A stretch of DNA of 29,766 nt from positions 1-29,766 of the forward strand of contig CAZXCQ010000043.1 in NCBI GenBank assembly GCA_964639275.1, in the 5' to 3' direction. This stretch comes from CAZXCQ01 sp964639275. Its GTDB lineage: Bacteria; Desulfobacterota; DSM-4660; Desulfatiglandales; Desulfatiglandaceae. Under the pieces are notes generated by a model. The model was not told the origin of the DNA and searched no databases. It saw nothing but the letters and a program-made list of their open reading frames with translations. The stretch's first letter is position 1; every line of letters starts with the position of its first letter. Shown here piece by piece: positions 15,524-22,604 of this stretch. The position numbers and the translations under genes were made by a program.

Positions 15524-16018
15524 ATGGATACCAATAAGGAATCTTTCCATCAGGGTTTGAGATTGGATTCAATCCCGAACCAGAGGATGACCCATCAGCG
15601 CAAGGTGATCCTTGAAGAACTCAAAAGGGTCAGATCCCATCCCACGGCCGACGAAATTTATGAGATGGTCAGGAGAAGACTACCGCGCATCAGTATGGGG
15701 ACGGTCTACCGCAACCTTGATATACTCTCGGAGATCGGACTGATTCAAAAACTCCAGCCGATCCGATCCCAGATGCGGTTCGACGGCAACCCTAAAGGGC
15801 ATTATCATATTACCTGCCCGCGTTGCGGTAGGGTTGATGATGCCCCTACTGAACTCTCGGACGATATCTTGAAGGACCTTGAAAATACTTTGGATAAATT
15901 GGCCAAGTATGGGATATCCGGATATAATCTAGACTTTATAGGCCTCTGCCCGAGCTGCATGAAATTGGAACAGGCCCCCGGTGGGGAAACAATCACAACC
16001 GATCAAGGAGGTACTTGA
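15524..16018 (+). CDS. Fur-family repressor, PerR-like
   Basis: A 164-residue regulator. Its winged-helix N-terminus is seen in MTHQRKVILEEL, HPTADEIYEMV and SMGTVYRNLDIL. The metal-sensing segment is MRFDGNPKGHYHITC, with the Asp and His residues used by PerR for Fe/Mn. Two CxxC pairs (CPRC and CPSC) form the structural zinc site. The surrounding peroxide-defence genes favour PerR over Fur or Zur. ATG 15524 gives the N-terminal length usual for the family but has no spaced ribosome site; the in-frame ATG at 15587 would truncate the DNA-binding domain. Only two bases separate its stop from the next start. Confidence 0.85.
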   Translation: MDTNKESFHQGLRLDSIPNQRMTHQRKVILEELKRVRSHPTADEIYEMVRRRLPRISMGTVYRNLDILSEIGLIQKLQPIRSQMRFDGNPKGHYHITCPRCGRVDDAPTELSDDILKDLENTLDKLAKYGISGYNLDFIGLCPSCMKLEQAPGGETITTDQGGT

Positions 16019-16020
16019 CC

Positions 16021-16593
16021 ATGGATTTAAAAGGGAGTCAAACTGAAAAAAACCTGCTCACGGCGTTTGCCGGAGAATCGCAGGCGCGTAACCGTTACAC
16101 CTACTTTGCCAGCCAGGCAAAAAACGAAGAATTTGAGCAGATTTCATTTGTTTTTGAAGAGACGGCCAACCAGGAAAAAGAACATGGAAAAAGGTTTTTC
16201 AAGTTCCTGGAAGGTGGACAGATCGAGATCCAGGCCGGTTTTCCAGCGGGTGTGATCGGCACCACGTTGGAGAACCTCAAGGCGGCGGCCGAAGGAGAGC
16301 ACTTTGAGCAAGCGGAACTCTATCCCGGGTATGCAAAGACGGCTAGAGATGAGGGGTTTGATGCCATCGCAGGGGTTTTTGATGCCGTGTCGGTTGCAGA
16401 AAGACAGCACGAAAAGCGCTACCTGGACCTGGCCGCCAATATTGAAGCCGGCAAGGTCTTTAAGCGCGATTCACAAGTCGTCTGGCGCTGCCGCAACTGT
16501 GGTTATCTCCATACGGGCCACGAAGCCCCTGAGACCTGCCCGGCCTGTGCCCACCCCCGGGCCTATTTTGAGCTGCTGGGCGAGAATTATTGA
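16021..16593 (+). CDS. Second rubrerythrin
   Basis: 190 residues. The ferritin-like domain has diiron motifs: the Glu in AGESQAR, E-x-x-H in QEKEHGK, the Glu in EGEHFE, and E-x-x-H in AERQHEK. A C-terminal rubredoxin-like domain follows (WRCRNCGY, TCPACAHP). It is of the shorter-loop type close to Clostridium and archaeal rubrerythrins and differs clearly from the product at 14773, so the two are not a recent duplication. Start ATG 16021 is chosen because AAGGAGG lies nine bases upstream; an in-frame TTG at 16015 is rejected. It is translated in step with the perR-like gene. Confidence 0.92.
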   Translation: MDLKGSQTEKNLLTAFAGESQARNRYTYFASQAKNEEFEQISFVFEETANQEKEHGKRFFKFLEGGQIEIQAGFPAGVIGTTLENLKAAAEGEHFEQAELYPGYAKTARDEGFDAIAGVFDAVSVAERQHEKRYLDLAANIEAGKVFKRDSQVVWRCRNCGYLHTGHEAPETCPACAHPRAYFELLGENY

Positions 16594-16632
16594 ATCCGGA
16601 GTTAGAAACTACTTGCGAAAGGATAATAGAAA

Positions 16633-17148
16633 ATGGAAGAGCACACCGGTATCATCACCATGAAAGGCAATCCGCTGACCCTGGTGGGTAAAGGGCTGAA
16701 TGTGGGCGATCTCGCCCCTGACTTCGAGGTCCTTGATAATGACCTCTCACCGGTCAGCTTGTCGGCCTATCGCGGCAAGGTCTGTATCATCTCTTCGGTC
16801 CCTTCCCTCGATACGCCGGTCTGCGACATGGAAACCCGAAGATTTAATGAAGAGGCGGGCAAACTCGGAGAAGATGTGGCCGTCCTGACCATCAGCATGG
16901 ACCTGCCTTTTGCCCAGAAGCGGTGGTGCGGTGCCGCTGGCGTGGACAGGGTCATCACGCTGTCAGATCACCGCAATGCATCTTTTGGCACCGCCTATGG
17001 GGTACTGATAAAGGAACTGCGTCTGCTGGCAAGGGCGGTATTTGTTGTTGATCGCACCGCGACGATCCGTTTTATCCAGATCGTCAAAGAGATAACCGAT
17101 GAACCGGATTATGTCGCAATACTGGACACCATCGGCAAACTGGTTTGA
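16633..17148 (+). CDS. tpx: Thiol peroxidase, Tpx-type atypical 2-Cys peroxiredoxin
   Basis: 171 residues, normal Tpx length. The peroxidatic cysteine is Cys64 in SLDTPVCDMETRRFN and the resolving cysteine is Cys99 in KRWCGA, both in the expected places. VGDLAPDF at the start of the thioredoxin fold and FVVDRTATIR are family-typical. It reduces lipid and hydrogen peroxides in the cytoplasm, probably using thioredoxin. Start: AAAGGATAATAGAAA precedes ATG, 39 bases after rubrerythrin 2. It is followed by an inserted repeat element, which separates it from the superoxide reductase gene. Confidence 0.93.
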   Translation: MEEHTGIITMKGNPLTLVGKGLNVGDLAPDFEVLDNDLSPVSLSAYRGKVCIISSVPSLDTPVCDMETRRFNEEAGKLGEDVAVLTISMDLPFAQKRWCGAAGVDRVITLSDHRNASFGTAYGVLIKELRLLARAVFVVDRTATIRFIQIVKEITDEPDYVAILDTIGKLV

Positions 17149-17153
17149 TCTTT

Positions 17154-17383
17154 GTAGCCGTTCACAGGTTCAGGGTTCACAGGTTCAGCGTTAAAAACAA
17201 AGACAAGATTGAAGACCCTGAGGGTTGGGAAAACAGGGTAAGCCTGCCAAATAGCGTCCAATGGGCCTCCCATTGTCAGACTTGGAATGATGCACCCCTA
17301 GGTTTCGCTTCTGAACACGACCCCGAAATTGGAATCGGGGGGCAAGAATGGAACCCTGAACCTCAGAACCCGTGAACGGTTAC
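17154..17383. repeat. GGTTCA-terminal inverted-repeat element 1 (about 230 bp)
   Basis: The left end, from GTAGCCGTTCACAGGTTCAG, and the complement of the right end, GTAACCGTTCACGGGTTC followed by TGAGGTTCAGGGTT, are inverted copies. Each end is built of GGTTCA units. The interior (17193-17351) has no convincing gene but includes a small hairpin CCCCGA/TCGGGG near the right end. It starts six bases after the tpx stop and fills most of the 322-base gap before the superoxide reductase gene. Confidence 0.7.
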
Positions 17384-17470
17384 TGATCTTTTTAGGAAGC
17401 AGATGCCAACACAACCGTAAAGCCTTTTGAGAACTTTTTCGTGTAAGTATCTAGAAATAAGGAGGTAAAA

Positions 17471-17845
17471 ATGGCGGAGAGATTACAGGTATACAAGTGT
17501 GAGCTTTGTGGCAACATTGTTGAGGTGTTGCACGGTGGAAAGGGGGAACTGGTCTGCTGCGGAAAGCCGATGACGCTTCAGAAGGAAAATACCGTGGATG
17601 CTGCCAGGGAAAAACATGTCCCGGTGGTGGAAAAGACCACCGATGGCGTCAGGGTAAAGGTCGGGGAAGTCGCCCACCCCATGGAGGAAAAACACTATAT
17701 TGAATGGATCGAACTCATTGCCGACGGCAAGGCCTATGTCCAATTTCTAAAACCGGGACAGGCCCCTGAGGCCGTATTTAATGTCGTGGCCGATCAGATC
17801 ACGACCAGGGCATATTGCAACCTCCACGGTCTTTGGAAGGCATAA
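17471..17845 (+). CDS. dfx: Superoxide reductase, desulfoferrodoxin (two-iron type)
   Basis: A 124-residue cytoplasmic enzyme that reduces superoxide to peroxide without making oxygen. The N-terminal desulforedoxin domain binds centre I through Cys10, Cys13, Cys29 and Cys30. The C-terminal SOR domain has centre II ligands His49 (EKHVP, with Glu47 and Lys48 of the catalytic loop), His69, His75, Cys116 and His119 (CNLHG). All agree with Desulfovibrio desulfoferrodoxin. ATAAGGAGG precedes ATG. It feeds peroxide to the rubrerythrins and Tpx encoded upstream, and probably takes electrons from the rubredoxin-like protein downstream. Confidence 0.95.
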   Translation: MAERLQVYKCELCGNIVEVLHGGKGELVCCGKPMTLQKENTVDAAREKHVPVVEKTTDGVRVKVGEVAHPMEEKHYIEWIELIADGKAYVQFLKPGQAPEAVFNVVADQITTRAYCNLHGLWKA

Positions 17846-17914
17846 GAACCATGCCTTTGATGGGGCTGGTCGCTACCAAAGGAGAAAGGAGATCGCATTT
17901 TGGCCTTTTGAAAC

Positions 17915-17949
17915 CAGGGGAATGGGGATTTGGAACCCCCGTTCCCCTG
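17915..17949 (+). other. Stem-loop between dfx and the rubredoxin-like gene
   Basis: CAGGGGAA (17915-17922) pairs with TTCCCCTG (17942-17949). Inside, GGGG (17924-17927) can pair with CCCC (17936-17940 region). No T-tract follows. It is likely an mRNA-stabilising or partial-termination structure after the dfx message. Confidence 0.5.
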
Positions 17950-17987
17950 CCCAATTGCCAACTCTAATACCAAAGGAGCAAGACGCC

Positions 17988-18140
17988 ATGACCGATTGGA
18001 AATGCTCAAATTGCGGTTATTCTCTTCAGGATGAAAAACCCCCTGAAACGTGTCCTTCCTGCAAGGAGAAGTGCGAATTTGTAGATGTATCTTGCTACAT
18101 ACCCGATTGCGGGGAGACAGGGGCGGACAAACGGCTCTGA
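17988..18140 (+). CDS. Rubredoxin-like small iron/zinc protein
   Basis: A 50-residue protein beginning MTDWKCSNCGYSLQ, with CxxCG at 6-10 and CPSC at 22-25: one rubredoxin-like four-cysteine site. A second cysteine set follows (Cys29, Cys36, Cys41; KCEFVDVSCYIPDC). It lacks the DPxxGDP loop of a true rubredoxin and looks like the short rubredoxin-like proteins found beside superoxide reductase and rubrerythrin genes in sulfate reducers. AAAGGAG precedes ATG with correct spacing. It is probably an electron carrier to the reductase or the peroxidases. The extra cysteines could form a second metal site. Confidence 0.75.
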   Translation: MTDWKCSNCGYSLQDEKPPETCPSCKEKCEFVDVSCYIPDCGETGADKRL

Positions 18141-18175
18141 TAGCCGGAAACCTCGAGACGATAGGAGGTCTGGCA

Positions 18176-18379
18176 GTGTCAAAGAGAAAGTATTCCGTCC
18201 GGGCGGAATGCCCGGCATGCGCCTGTGGGGATATCAGCTTCCTTGGCCCTGAAAAACTGCGTGAGAAGTTTATCGGAAACGAGGAAAAGGTCGATATCCT
18301 TTGTCCCCATTGTGGGACCAAATTGAAGGGGAAAGTGGAAATCGAAGACCCGTTGACAGAGGAAGACGGAGGCCGCTGA
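18176..18379 (+). CDS. Small zinc-ribbon protein
   Basis: A 67-residue protein starting at GTG 18176, which has AGGAGGT six bases upstream; a longer frame to the left has no ribosome site. Two cysteine knuckles, ECPAC (with a further Cys in CACG) at about 11-17 and LCPHCG at about 42-47, form a four-cysteine metal site. The rest is charged with no membrane segment. It overlaps the flavodoxin start by one base, so it is co-translated. I do not recognise a named family; a metal-binding or redox accessory role is inferred from context. Confidence 0.65.
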   Translation: MSKRKYSVRAECPACACGDISFLGPEKLREKFIGNEEKVDILCPHCGTKLKGKVEIEDPLTEEDGGR

Positions 18380-18819
18380 TGGCAAAGACACTGGTGGTTT
18401 ATGCCACAAGGACGGGTCAAACCCAGAATATTGGCGATCTGATTGCCGAGGGGGTCCGTTTTCAGGGTGTGGAGGCGTCAGTGGTGAATGTCACCCAGGT
18501 CAAAAAGGAAGAGGACTTGGCAGGCTTTGATGCCTATGTCTTTGGGTCTGCCACCTACCATGGTGAGATGATGCAGGGAATGAAGACCCTGCTCTTCCTG
18601 GCGGAAAGGGCCGGTCTCGAAGGAAAGGTGGGGGGATCGTTTGGGGCCTTTGGGTGGAGCGGCGAGGCCCCCGATCGTATCTATGACACCATGAAAAACA
18701 TCTTTAAGATGGATATGGTAAGCGGGCCATTAAAACTAAAGTCTGCGTCATTGGGGGGAGGGACCCGGATGGCTCAGGATTATGGACGTGAAATCGGCAA
18801 AAAAATAAGCAATTCATGA
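18379..18819 (+). CDS. Flavodoxin
   Basis: A 146-residue flavodoxin-fold protein. The FMN phosphate loop ATRTGQT follows the first strand, FGSATYHGEM marks the loop stacking on one flavin face, and FGAFGWSGEAP is the second flavin loop. It is a low-potential single-FMN electron carrier in the cytoplasm. ATG overlaps the zinc-ribbon stop (TGATG), with GGAGG upstream. Among oxygen-defence genes it may donate electrons to the rubredoxin-like protein, superoxide reductase or rubrerythrins, or serve the CO dehydrogenase encoded further down. Confidence 0.9.
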   Translation: MAKTLVVYATRTGQTQNIGDLIAEGVRFQGVEASVVNVTQVKKEEDLAGFDAYVFGSATYHGEMMQGMKTLLFLAERAGLEGKVGGSFGAFGWSGEAPDRIYDTMKNIFKMDMVSGPLKLKSASLGGGTRMAQDYGREIGKKISNS

Positions 18820-18850
18820 ACCTTATTATGATAATCTAAAGGAGTTTTTT

Positions 18851-19036
18851 ATGACAACGCCGAGACACTGCCCTGGATTTCAAGATCTCAAACAGTTAAA
18901 GTCGTTTGTCTGCAATTGTCCCAACTGCGGAAAAGAAAAAGAGATCTTTTCTGATGAATTCGACCGTACCCACACCTGTTCCGGATGTGGTGAAGAGATC
19001 GACTTTACCAAATGTACATTAGAGGCAGGAACTTAG
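18851..19036 (+). CDS. Small zinc-ribbon protein
   Basis: A 61-residue protein with two CxxCG knuckles, NCPNCGKEKE at about 28-37 and TCSGCGEEID at about 42-51, forming one four-cysteine zinc or iron site. AAAGGAG precedes ATG. It is unlike the zinc ribbon at 18176 beyond the cysteine spacing. No named family was recognised. It lies in the redox operon behind flavodoxin. Confidence 0.65.
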   Translation: MTTPRHCPGFQDLKQLKSFVCNCPNCGKEKEIFSDEFDRTHTCSGCGEEIDFTKCTLEAGT

Positions 19037-19042
19037 TACATG

Positions 19043-19105
19043 GTTTCATAAATACGGCATCTGAACACGCTTTGAGTGAGAAATATGTCACCGAATTTAT
19101 GAGAC
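19043..19105 (+). other. Long-loop inverted repeat before the DUF4177-like gene
   Basis: GTTTCATAAAT (19043-19053) pairs with ATTTATGAGAC (19095-19105) over 11 pairs with one G-U, loop 41 bases. It occupies the 89-base gap between two small genes. It could be an RNA fold or a split operator. No T-tract follows. Confidence 0.35.
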
Positions 19106-19125
19106 GAAGCACTTAGGGTCTGAGG

Positions 19126-19350
19126 ATGAAGCGTTTCGAGTATGATGTGACAAAACATCCGGCCGGGCAATTCACCCAAATGGTCTATTTCTGCACCGAC
19201 CAGGGCGAATGCGACTATGATCAATTGCCCTTGGGCCAGATGGCTGCCCTCCGCAATATCCTTAATGAACGTGGATCTGGTGGGTGGGAGCTCGTCCAGC
19301 TCTTCTTTGGGAAGGACGGCGTAATTGGCATCTGGAGACGGGAGATCTAA
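19126..19350 (+). CDS. DUF4177-like small protein
   Basis: A 74-residue protein with the pattern of DUF4177: an N-terminal strand (FEYDVTK), a central helix, then the conserved GWELVQLFFGKDGVIGIWRR-like end (read here as GGWELVQLF and GIWRRE). The function of the family is unknown. A short purine site (TGAGG) lies directly before ATG, so translation initiation looks weak. It is the last small gene before the CooS promoter. Confidence 0.65.
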   Translation: MKRFEYDVTKHPAGQFTQMVYFCTDQGECDYDQLPLGQMAALRNILNERGSGGWELVQLFFGKDGVIGIWRREI

Positions 19351-19356
19351 AAATTT

Positions 19357-19385
19357 TTGACTCTAGTAGTAATAGTTACTATTTT
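19357..19385 (+). promoter_or_regulatory. Candidate cooS promoter with an internal palindromic operator
   Basis: TTGACT (19357-19362), 17 bases, TATTTT (19380-19385). The spacer contains TAGTAATAGTTACTA (19367-19381), a perfect 6-base-arm palindrome around TAG, placed where a bound regulator would block or remodel polymerase. It does not resemble a CooA site. Confidence 0.5.
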
Positions 19386-19424
19386 ATGGAATATGAGGCT
19401 TACTAACGTGGAGGGTAATTCGAT

Positions 19425-21401
19425 ATGGAAGAGGTTAAGGGTAAAAATTCACAGCCCAAGAAGCTAAACACAAAGGAAGTCACCATCTGCGATGCCACTG
19501 CGCAGATGCTGGAAAAGGCGGATAGAGACGGAGTGGAGACCGCTTTTCACCGGGCGGCATCCATGAAGCCCTGCCCCATAGGGGCGGACTCGGCGTGCTG
19601 CAAAAACTGCGCAATGGGACCATGCCGCTTGAGTTCGAAAGACCCCTATGGCAAAGTGGGGGTGTGTGGGGCTACTATAGACACGATCATGTCGAGGAAC
19701 TTTGGCCGCATGGTTGCTTGCGGCGGTGCGGCGCACACCGACCATGGAATGAGCATGCTTGATCTTTTTAGGGAGGTCGTCAACGGAAACATTAAAGACT
19801 ACGTCATCAAGGATCCGATAAAACTGGAGGAGGTGGCCCGGGAGATCGGCATAGAGGTGGAGGGACGGGGCACCAAAGAGATCGCCACCGACCTTTACAA
19901 AGAACTGGAACGGACCTACACCCAGGTGGAGGGAGAAATCCCTTTTGCGAAAAGGGTCCCTGAAAAGACGCTGGAGACCTGGCGAAAACATGGCGTCGTT
20001 CCACGCGGCGCCATGAGGGAAATTATGGAACTCTGTCACCGGACACACATGGGGGTGGACCAGGACTACGAGAACCTTGTCAAACAGTGTAGCCGTACGG
20101 CCCTGGCGGACGGCTGGGGAGGGTCAATGGTGGCCACCGAGATATCTGATATCCTTTTTGGCACCCCGACGCCCATCCGGGCAGACGTGAATATGGGCTG
20201 CCTGAAAGAAGCGGAGGTGAATATCATCATCCACGGCCACGAACCCAATCTGTTCGAGTCAATGCTGGATTCGGTCAACGATCCGACACTCATCCAGGCT
20301 GCCAAAGACGCAGGGGCCAAAGGGATCAATCTGGTGGGGATGTGCTGTTCAGGCGCAGAGATGTTGTCGCGACACGGTGTCCCTCATGCCGGTAATTTCA
20401 TGTCAACCGAAGCGGTGCTCGTAACCGGTGCGGTAGACGCCATGGGCGTTGATGTCCAGTGCATCAAACAAGGACTGGCCAAGGTTTCTGAGTGCTATGG
20501 GACCAGGCTGTTCACGACCAACCCGCGATGTCGCATTGAAGGCGTTGAACACATCGAGTTTAACGAGCACAGGCCCCGGGAATGCACCGACACGATTGTT
20601 GAAAACGCGATCATTCGTTTCAAGAACCGCAAACTGCCTGTCGAGATCCCCAACATAAGAAACATGGGTATCCATGGGTTTTCACACGAGTACATTAACT
20701 ATATGCTTGGAGGGACCTTCCGGGGGTCATACACCCCGCTGAACGACAACATCATTAACGGCAGGATACGGGGAGTTGCCGGTGTGGTTGGATGCACCAA
20801 CCCGAGGGTCAAACAGGACTGGGCACATGTTGAACTGGTCAAGGAATTGATAAAAAACGATGTCTTGGTGGTCCAGACAGGGTGTTCCCAGATCGCCCTT
20901 GCAAAGGCCGGTCTCTATAGACCCGAGGCCGCCCACCTTGCAGGATCCGGGCTGCGTGAGGTCTGCGAGGCGGTCGGGATGCCGCCTGTCCTTGGCTGTG
21001 GCGCCTGTGTGGACAACAGCCGGATACTGATAGCCTGCTCAGAGATGGTCCGGATCGGTGGATTGGGCGACAGCATCGCCGACCTCCCGGTTGCAGGGGC
21101 AGCCCCCGAGTGGATGAGCGAAAAGGCCATCTGCATTGGTCAGTATTTTGTAGCATCCGGGGTATACACCGTTTTCGGGGTTACTTTCCCCATTGTCCAA
21201 GAAACCAAGTTCCACAAGCTCCTCTTCGAAGGCCTTGAAGAGATGGGATTCGGAAAGTGGGGGTTTGCCACTGATCCTCACGATATGGCCCAGATGATCA
21301 TCAGACATATCGACAAGAAGAGAAAAGCGCTCGGAATTGACAAGGCCAGAGAACGGGTCCTTATGGATATGGCTGACAGACAAAGGCTTGAGGCTGCCTG
21401 A
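19425..21401 (+). CDS. cooS: Anaerobic Ni-Fe carbon monoxide dehydrogenase catalytic subunit
   Basis: 658 residues, full length for CooS, which oxidises CO to CO2. Cys50 and Cys58 (D-cluster) and Cys59, Cys62, Cys67 and Cys81 (B-cluster) have exactly the spacing of Carboxydothermus CODH-II. C-cluster ligands are His272 (HGHEP) and cysteines 308, 346, 457, 487 and 528 (in GCTNPR, QTGCSQIA and GACVDNSR for the last three). GGAGGG precedes ATG. No CooF ferredoxin, CooC nickel-insertion ATPase, CooA regulator or acetyl-CoA synthase gene is adjacent, so it is a stand-alone CODH, perhaps for CO scavenging, redox balancing or detoxification. It ends three bases from a convergent gene. Confidence 0.95.
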   Translation: MEEVKGKNSQPKKLNTKEVTICDATAQMLEKADRDGVETAFHRAASMKPCPIGADSACCKNCAMGPCRLSSKDPYGKVGVCGATIDTIMSRNFGRMVACGGAAHTDHGMSMLDLFREVVNGNIKDYVIKDPIKLEEVAREIGIEVEGRGTKEIATDLYKELERTYTQVEGEIPFAKRVPEKTLETWRKHGVVPRGAMREIMELCHRTHMGVDQDYENLVKQCSRTALADGWGGSMVATEISDILFGTPTPIRADVNMGCLKEAEVNIIIHGHEPNLFESMLDSVNDPTLIQAAKDAGAKGINLVGMCCSGAEMLSRHGVPHAGNFMSTEAVLVTGAVDAMGVDVQCIKQGLAKVSECYGTRLFTTNPRCRIEGVEHIEFNEHRPRECTDTIVENAIIRFKNRKLPVEIPNIRNMGIHGFSHEYINYMLGGTFRGSYTPLNDNIINGRIRGVAGVVGCTNPRVKQDWAHVELVKELIKNDVLVVQTGCSQIALAKAGLYRPEAAHLAGSGLREVCEAVGMPPVLGCGACVDNSRILIACSEMVRIGGLGDSIADLPVAGAAPEWMSEKAICIGQYFVASGVYTVFGVTFPIVQETKFHKLLFEGLEEMGFGKWGFATDPHDMAQMIIRHIDKKRKALGIDKARERVLMDMADRQRLEAA

Positions 21402-21404
21402 CCC

Positions 21405-22238
21405 TTATTTGGGAAACCGGTAGGAGATACCCGCGGCCACGAACCAGTCATCGGCCGCATCAGAAAGGCCGGCCCCACCTGAGACGTCCAGCTGGAGGTT
21501 CTTGAGAACCAGATAGGTCAGGCCGGTATCAAATGCATAGGCCGGTGTCTTTGAGGCACTCAGGCCCGCATTACCATAAAACTCCACAAAACCGCCGAGG
21601 TTCTCGGTGATCCCTACCCCAAGGCTTGCGGTGTACTGAAACACCGACAGGGTATGCCGGTTGGAAAACTCATCCTCCTGGGTGTTCCAGGCCGCCCCCA
21701 GGTTGTAAGTAAAGGAAAGGAAATCGGTGAGGTTGTTGGTAAAGGCAAACAGAAAGGAGGGGTCGGCGCGACCGCTTGAAAACCCGTTCTTTCCCACGGG
21801 GACGCTCAAGGTTCCCACAAAGGCGCTTTCCGGCAGCCACCGGGTCCCTTCAAAGAACCTGAACTTAAAACCGACGTTTGGATCGGACCACCCGCTGGAA
21901 TCTGACCCTGATCCGCTATTGCCGCCGACCCTCTGCCAGGTATATCCCCCATACCCCAGCCTCAATTCCAGGTCTGTGATGAGGCCGAGTCTTACCAGGG
22001 TATTGGGCGCCACATCGGTCTTTTCCTTTTCTCCGGTTCCCCCGCTCTCGGTGTGGGACCAACCCAGTTCAGCCTGCGGATAGCACGGAGGTACCACATA
22101 GGGAGCGGTCGATTGCCCCGGCCGATCCGTGCCCAGGGGTCCGGGCTTCTCCGGGCACACACACCCGGACAGTCCGATCCCTATCCCGCCTGTCAAAAGC
22201 AGCATGACAATAAGGCCCCATACAAATCTGTAAACCAT
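21405..22238 (-). CDS. Outer-membrane beta-barrel protein with lipoprotein-type signal
   Basis: A 277-residue protein. The signal peptide has a long hydrophobic core and a lipobox LSGC (Cys at about 25). The mature part is rich in alternating aromatic and small residues in repeated strands (DLELRLGYGGY, DPNVGFKFRFF, SAFVGTLSVPVG, FLSFTYNLGAAW, YTASLGVGITENLGGFVEFYG, WFVAAGISYRF, each read as separate strands). It resembles the putative transporter group of the phenol-degradation meta-pathway family (PF13557). ATG 22238 is chosen over an upstream start 29 codons earlier because AGGGGA precedes it and the signal then starts correctly. The last residue is Lys rather than the usual Phe, though SYRF is next to it. 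The cargo is unknown. Confidence 0.75.
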   Translation of the reverse strand: MVYRFVWGLIVMLLLTGGIGIGLSGCVCPEKPGPLGTDRPGQSTAPYVVPPCYPQAELGWSHTESGGTGEKEKTDVAPNTLVRLGLITDLELRLGYGGYTWQRVGGNSGSGSDSSGWSDPNVGFKFRFFEGTRWLPESAFVGTLSVPVGKNGFSSGRADPSFLFAFTNNLTDFLSFTYNLGAAWNTQEDEFSNRHTLSVFQYTASLGVGITENLGGFVEFYGNAGLSASKTPAYAFDTGLTYLVLKNLQLDVSGGAGLSDAADDWFVAAGISYRFPK

Positions 22239-22604
22239 GATATATCCCCTACCCCCCAACCTGTTCAACAACAAATGGGCGCAGCGAGTGACCCCCATAA
22301 ACATATCATCTTGTTTTTCGGACATTTTTCAATGGACAATCGTAAATCGAAAATCACAAATCCTATAGCACAGGGCGATTTTTGGTGTCAATCGGATCCC
22401 CGCATAACAAACGCGGCCATGACCGGCGCACTGCCGTTCATCTGGCGATGCCCGCAACCAAAGAACCGAATTAGTCTTGACCCGTCCGCAGGCTTGTAAT
22501 ATTTAGGGAGGGATACCAGAGCGGTGCCAAACACCCGCTCCTGATGACCACCCCTGCCTCAGTAACCCTTTAACACGGTCTTTTTTGACGGAAAGGAGAC
22601 AAGG
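22239..22604. other. Divergent intergenic region
   Basis: 366 bases between the outer-membrane protein gene (- strand) and the nickel superoxide dismutase gene (+ strand). It holds the + strand promoter candidate at 22477-22505, and a 5'-leader stem-loop GAGCGGTG (22519-22526) with CACCCGCTC (22532-22540), one bulged base. No protein remnant was recognised. Confidence 0.5.
22477..22505 (+). promoter_or_regulatory. Candidate promoter for the Ni-SOD gene
   Basis: TTGACC (22477-22482), 17 bases, TATTTA (22500-22505), about 93 bases before the predicted start transcript reaches ATG 22605. The leader contains the bulged stem-loop at 22519-22540. Confidence 0.4.

Noticed and set aside
17154..17192. 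GGTTCA tandem units as a CRISPR array
   Set aside because: Units are about six bases with no regular 30-base spacers and no cas genes nearby; they form inverted element ends.
17145..17375. 76-codon + strand frame after tpx
   Set aside because: It is almost wholly inside the inverted-repeat element; the coding look comes from the GGTTCA units.
17851..17967. 38-codon + strand frame between superoxide reductase and the rubredoxin-like gene
   Set aside because: No ribosome site, overlaps the stem-loop at 17915-17949, and no recognisable protein.
19357..19385. CooA binding site upstream of cooS
   Set aside because: The palindrome TAGTAATAGTTACTA does not resemble the TGTCGGC-type CooA site, and no cooA gene is in the window.
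22053..22499. 148-codon + strand frame opposite the outer-membrane protein gene
   Set aside because: It overlaps the start and signal peptide of a well-supported - strand gene and has no family signal.
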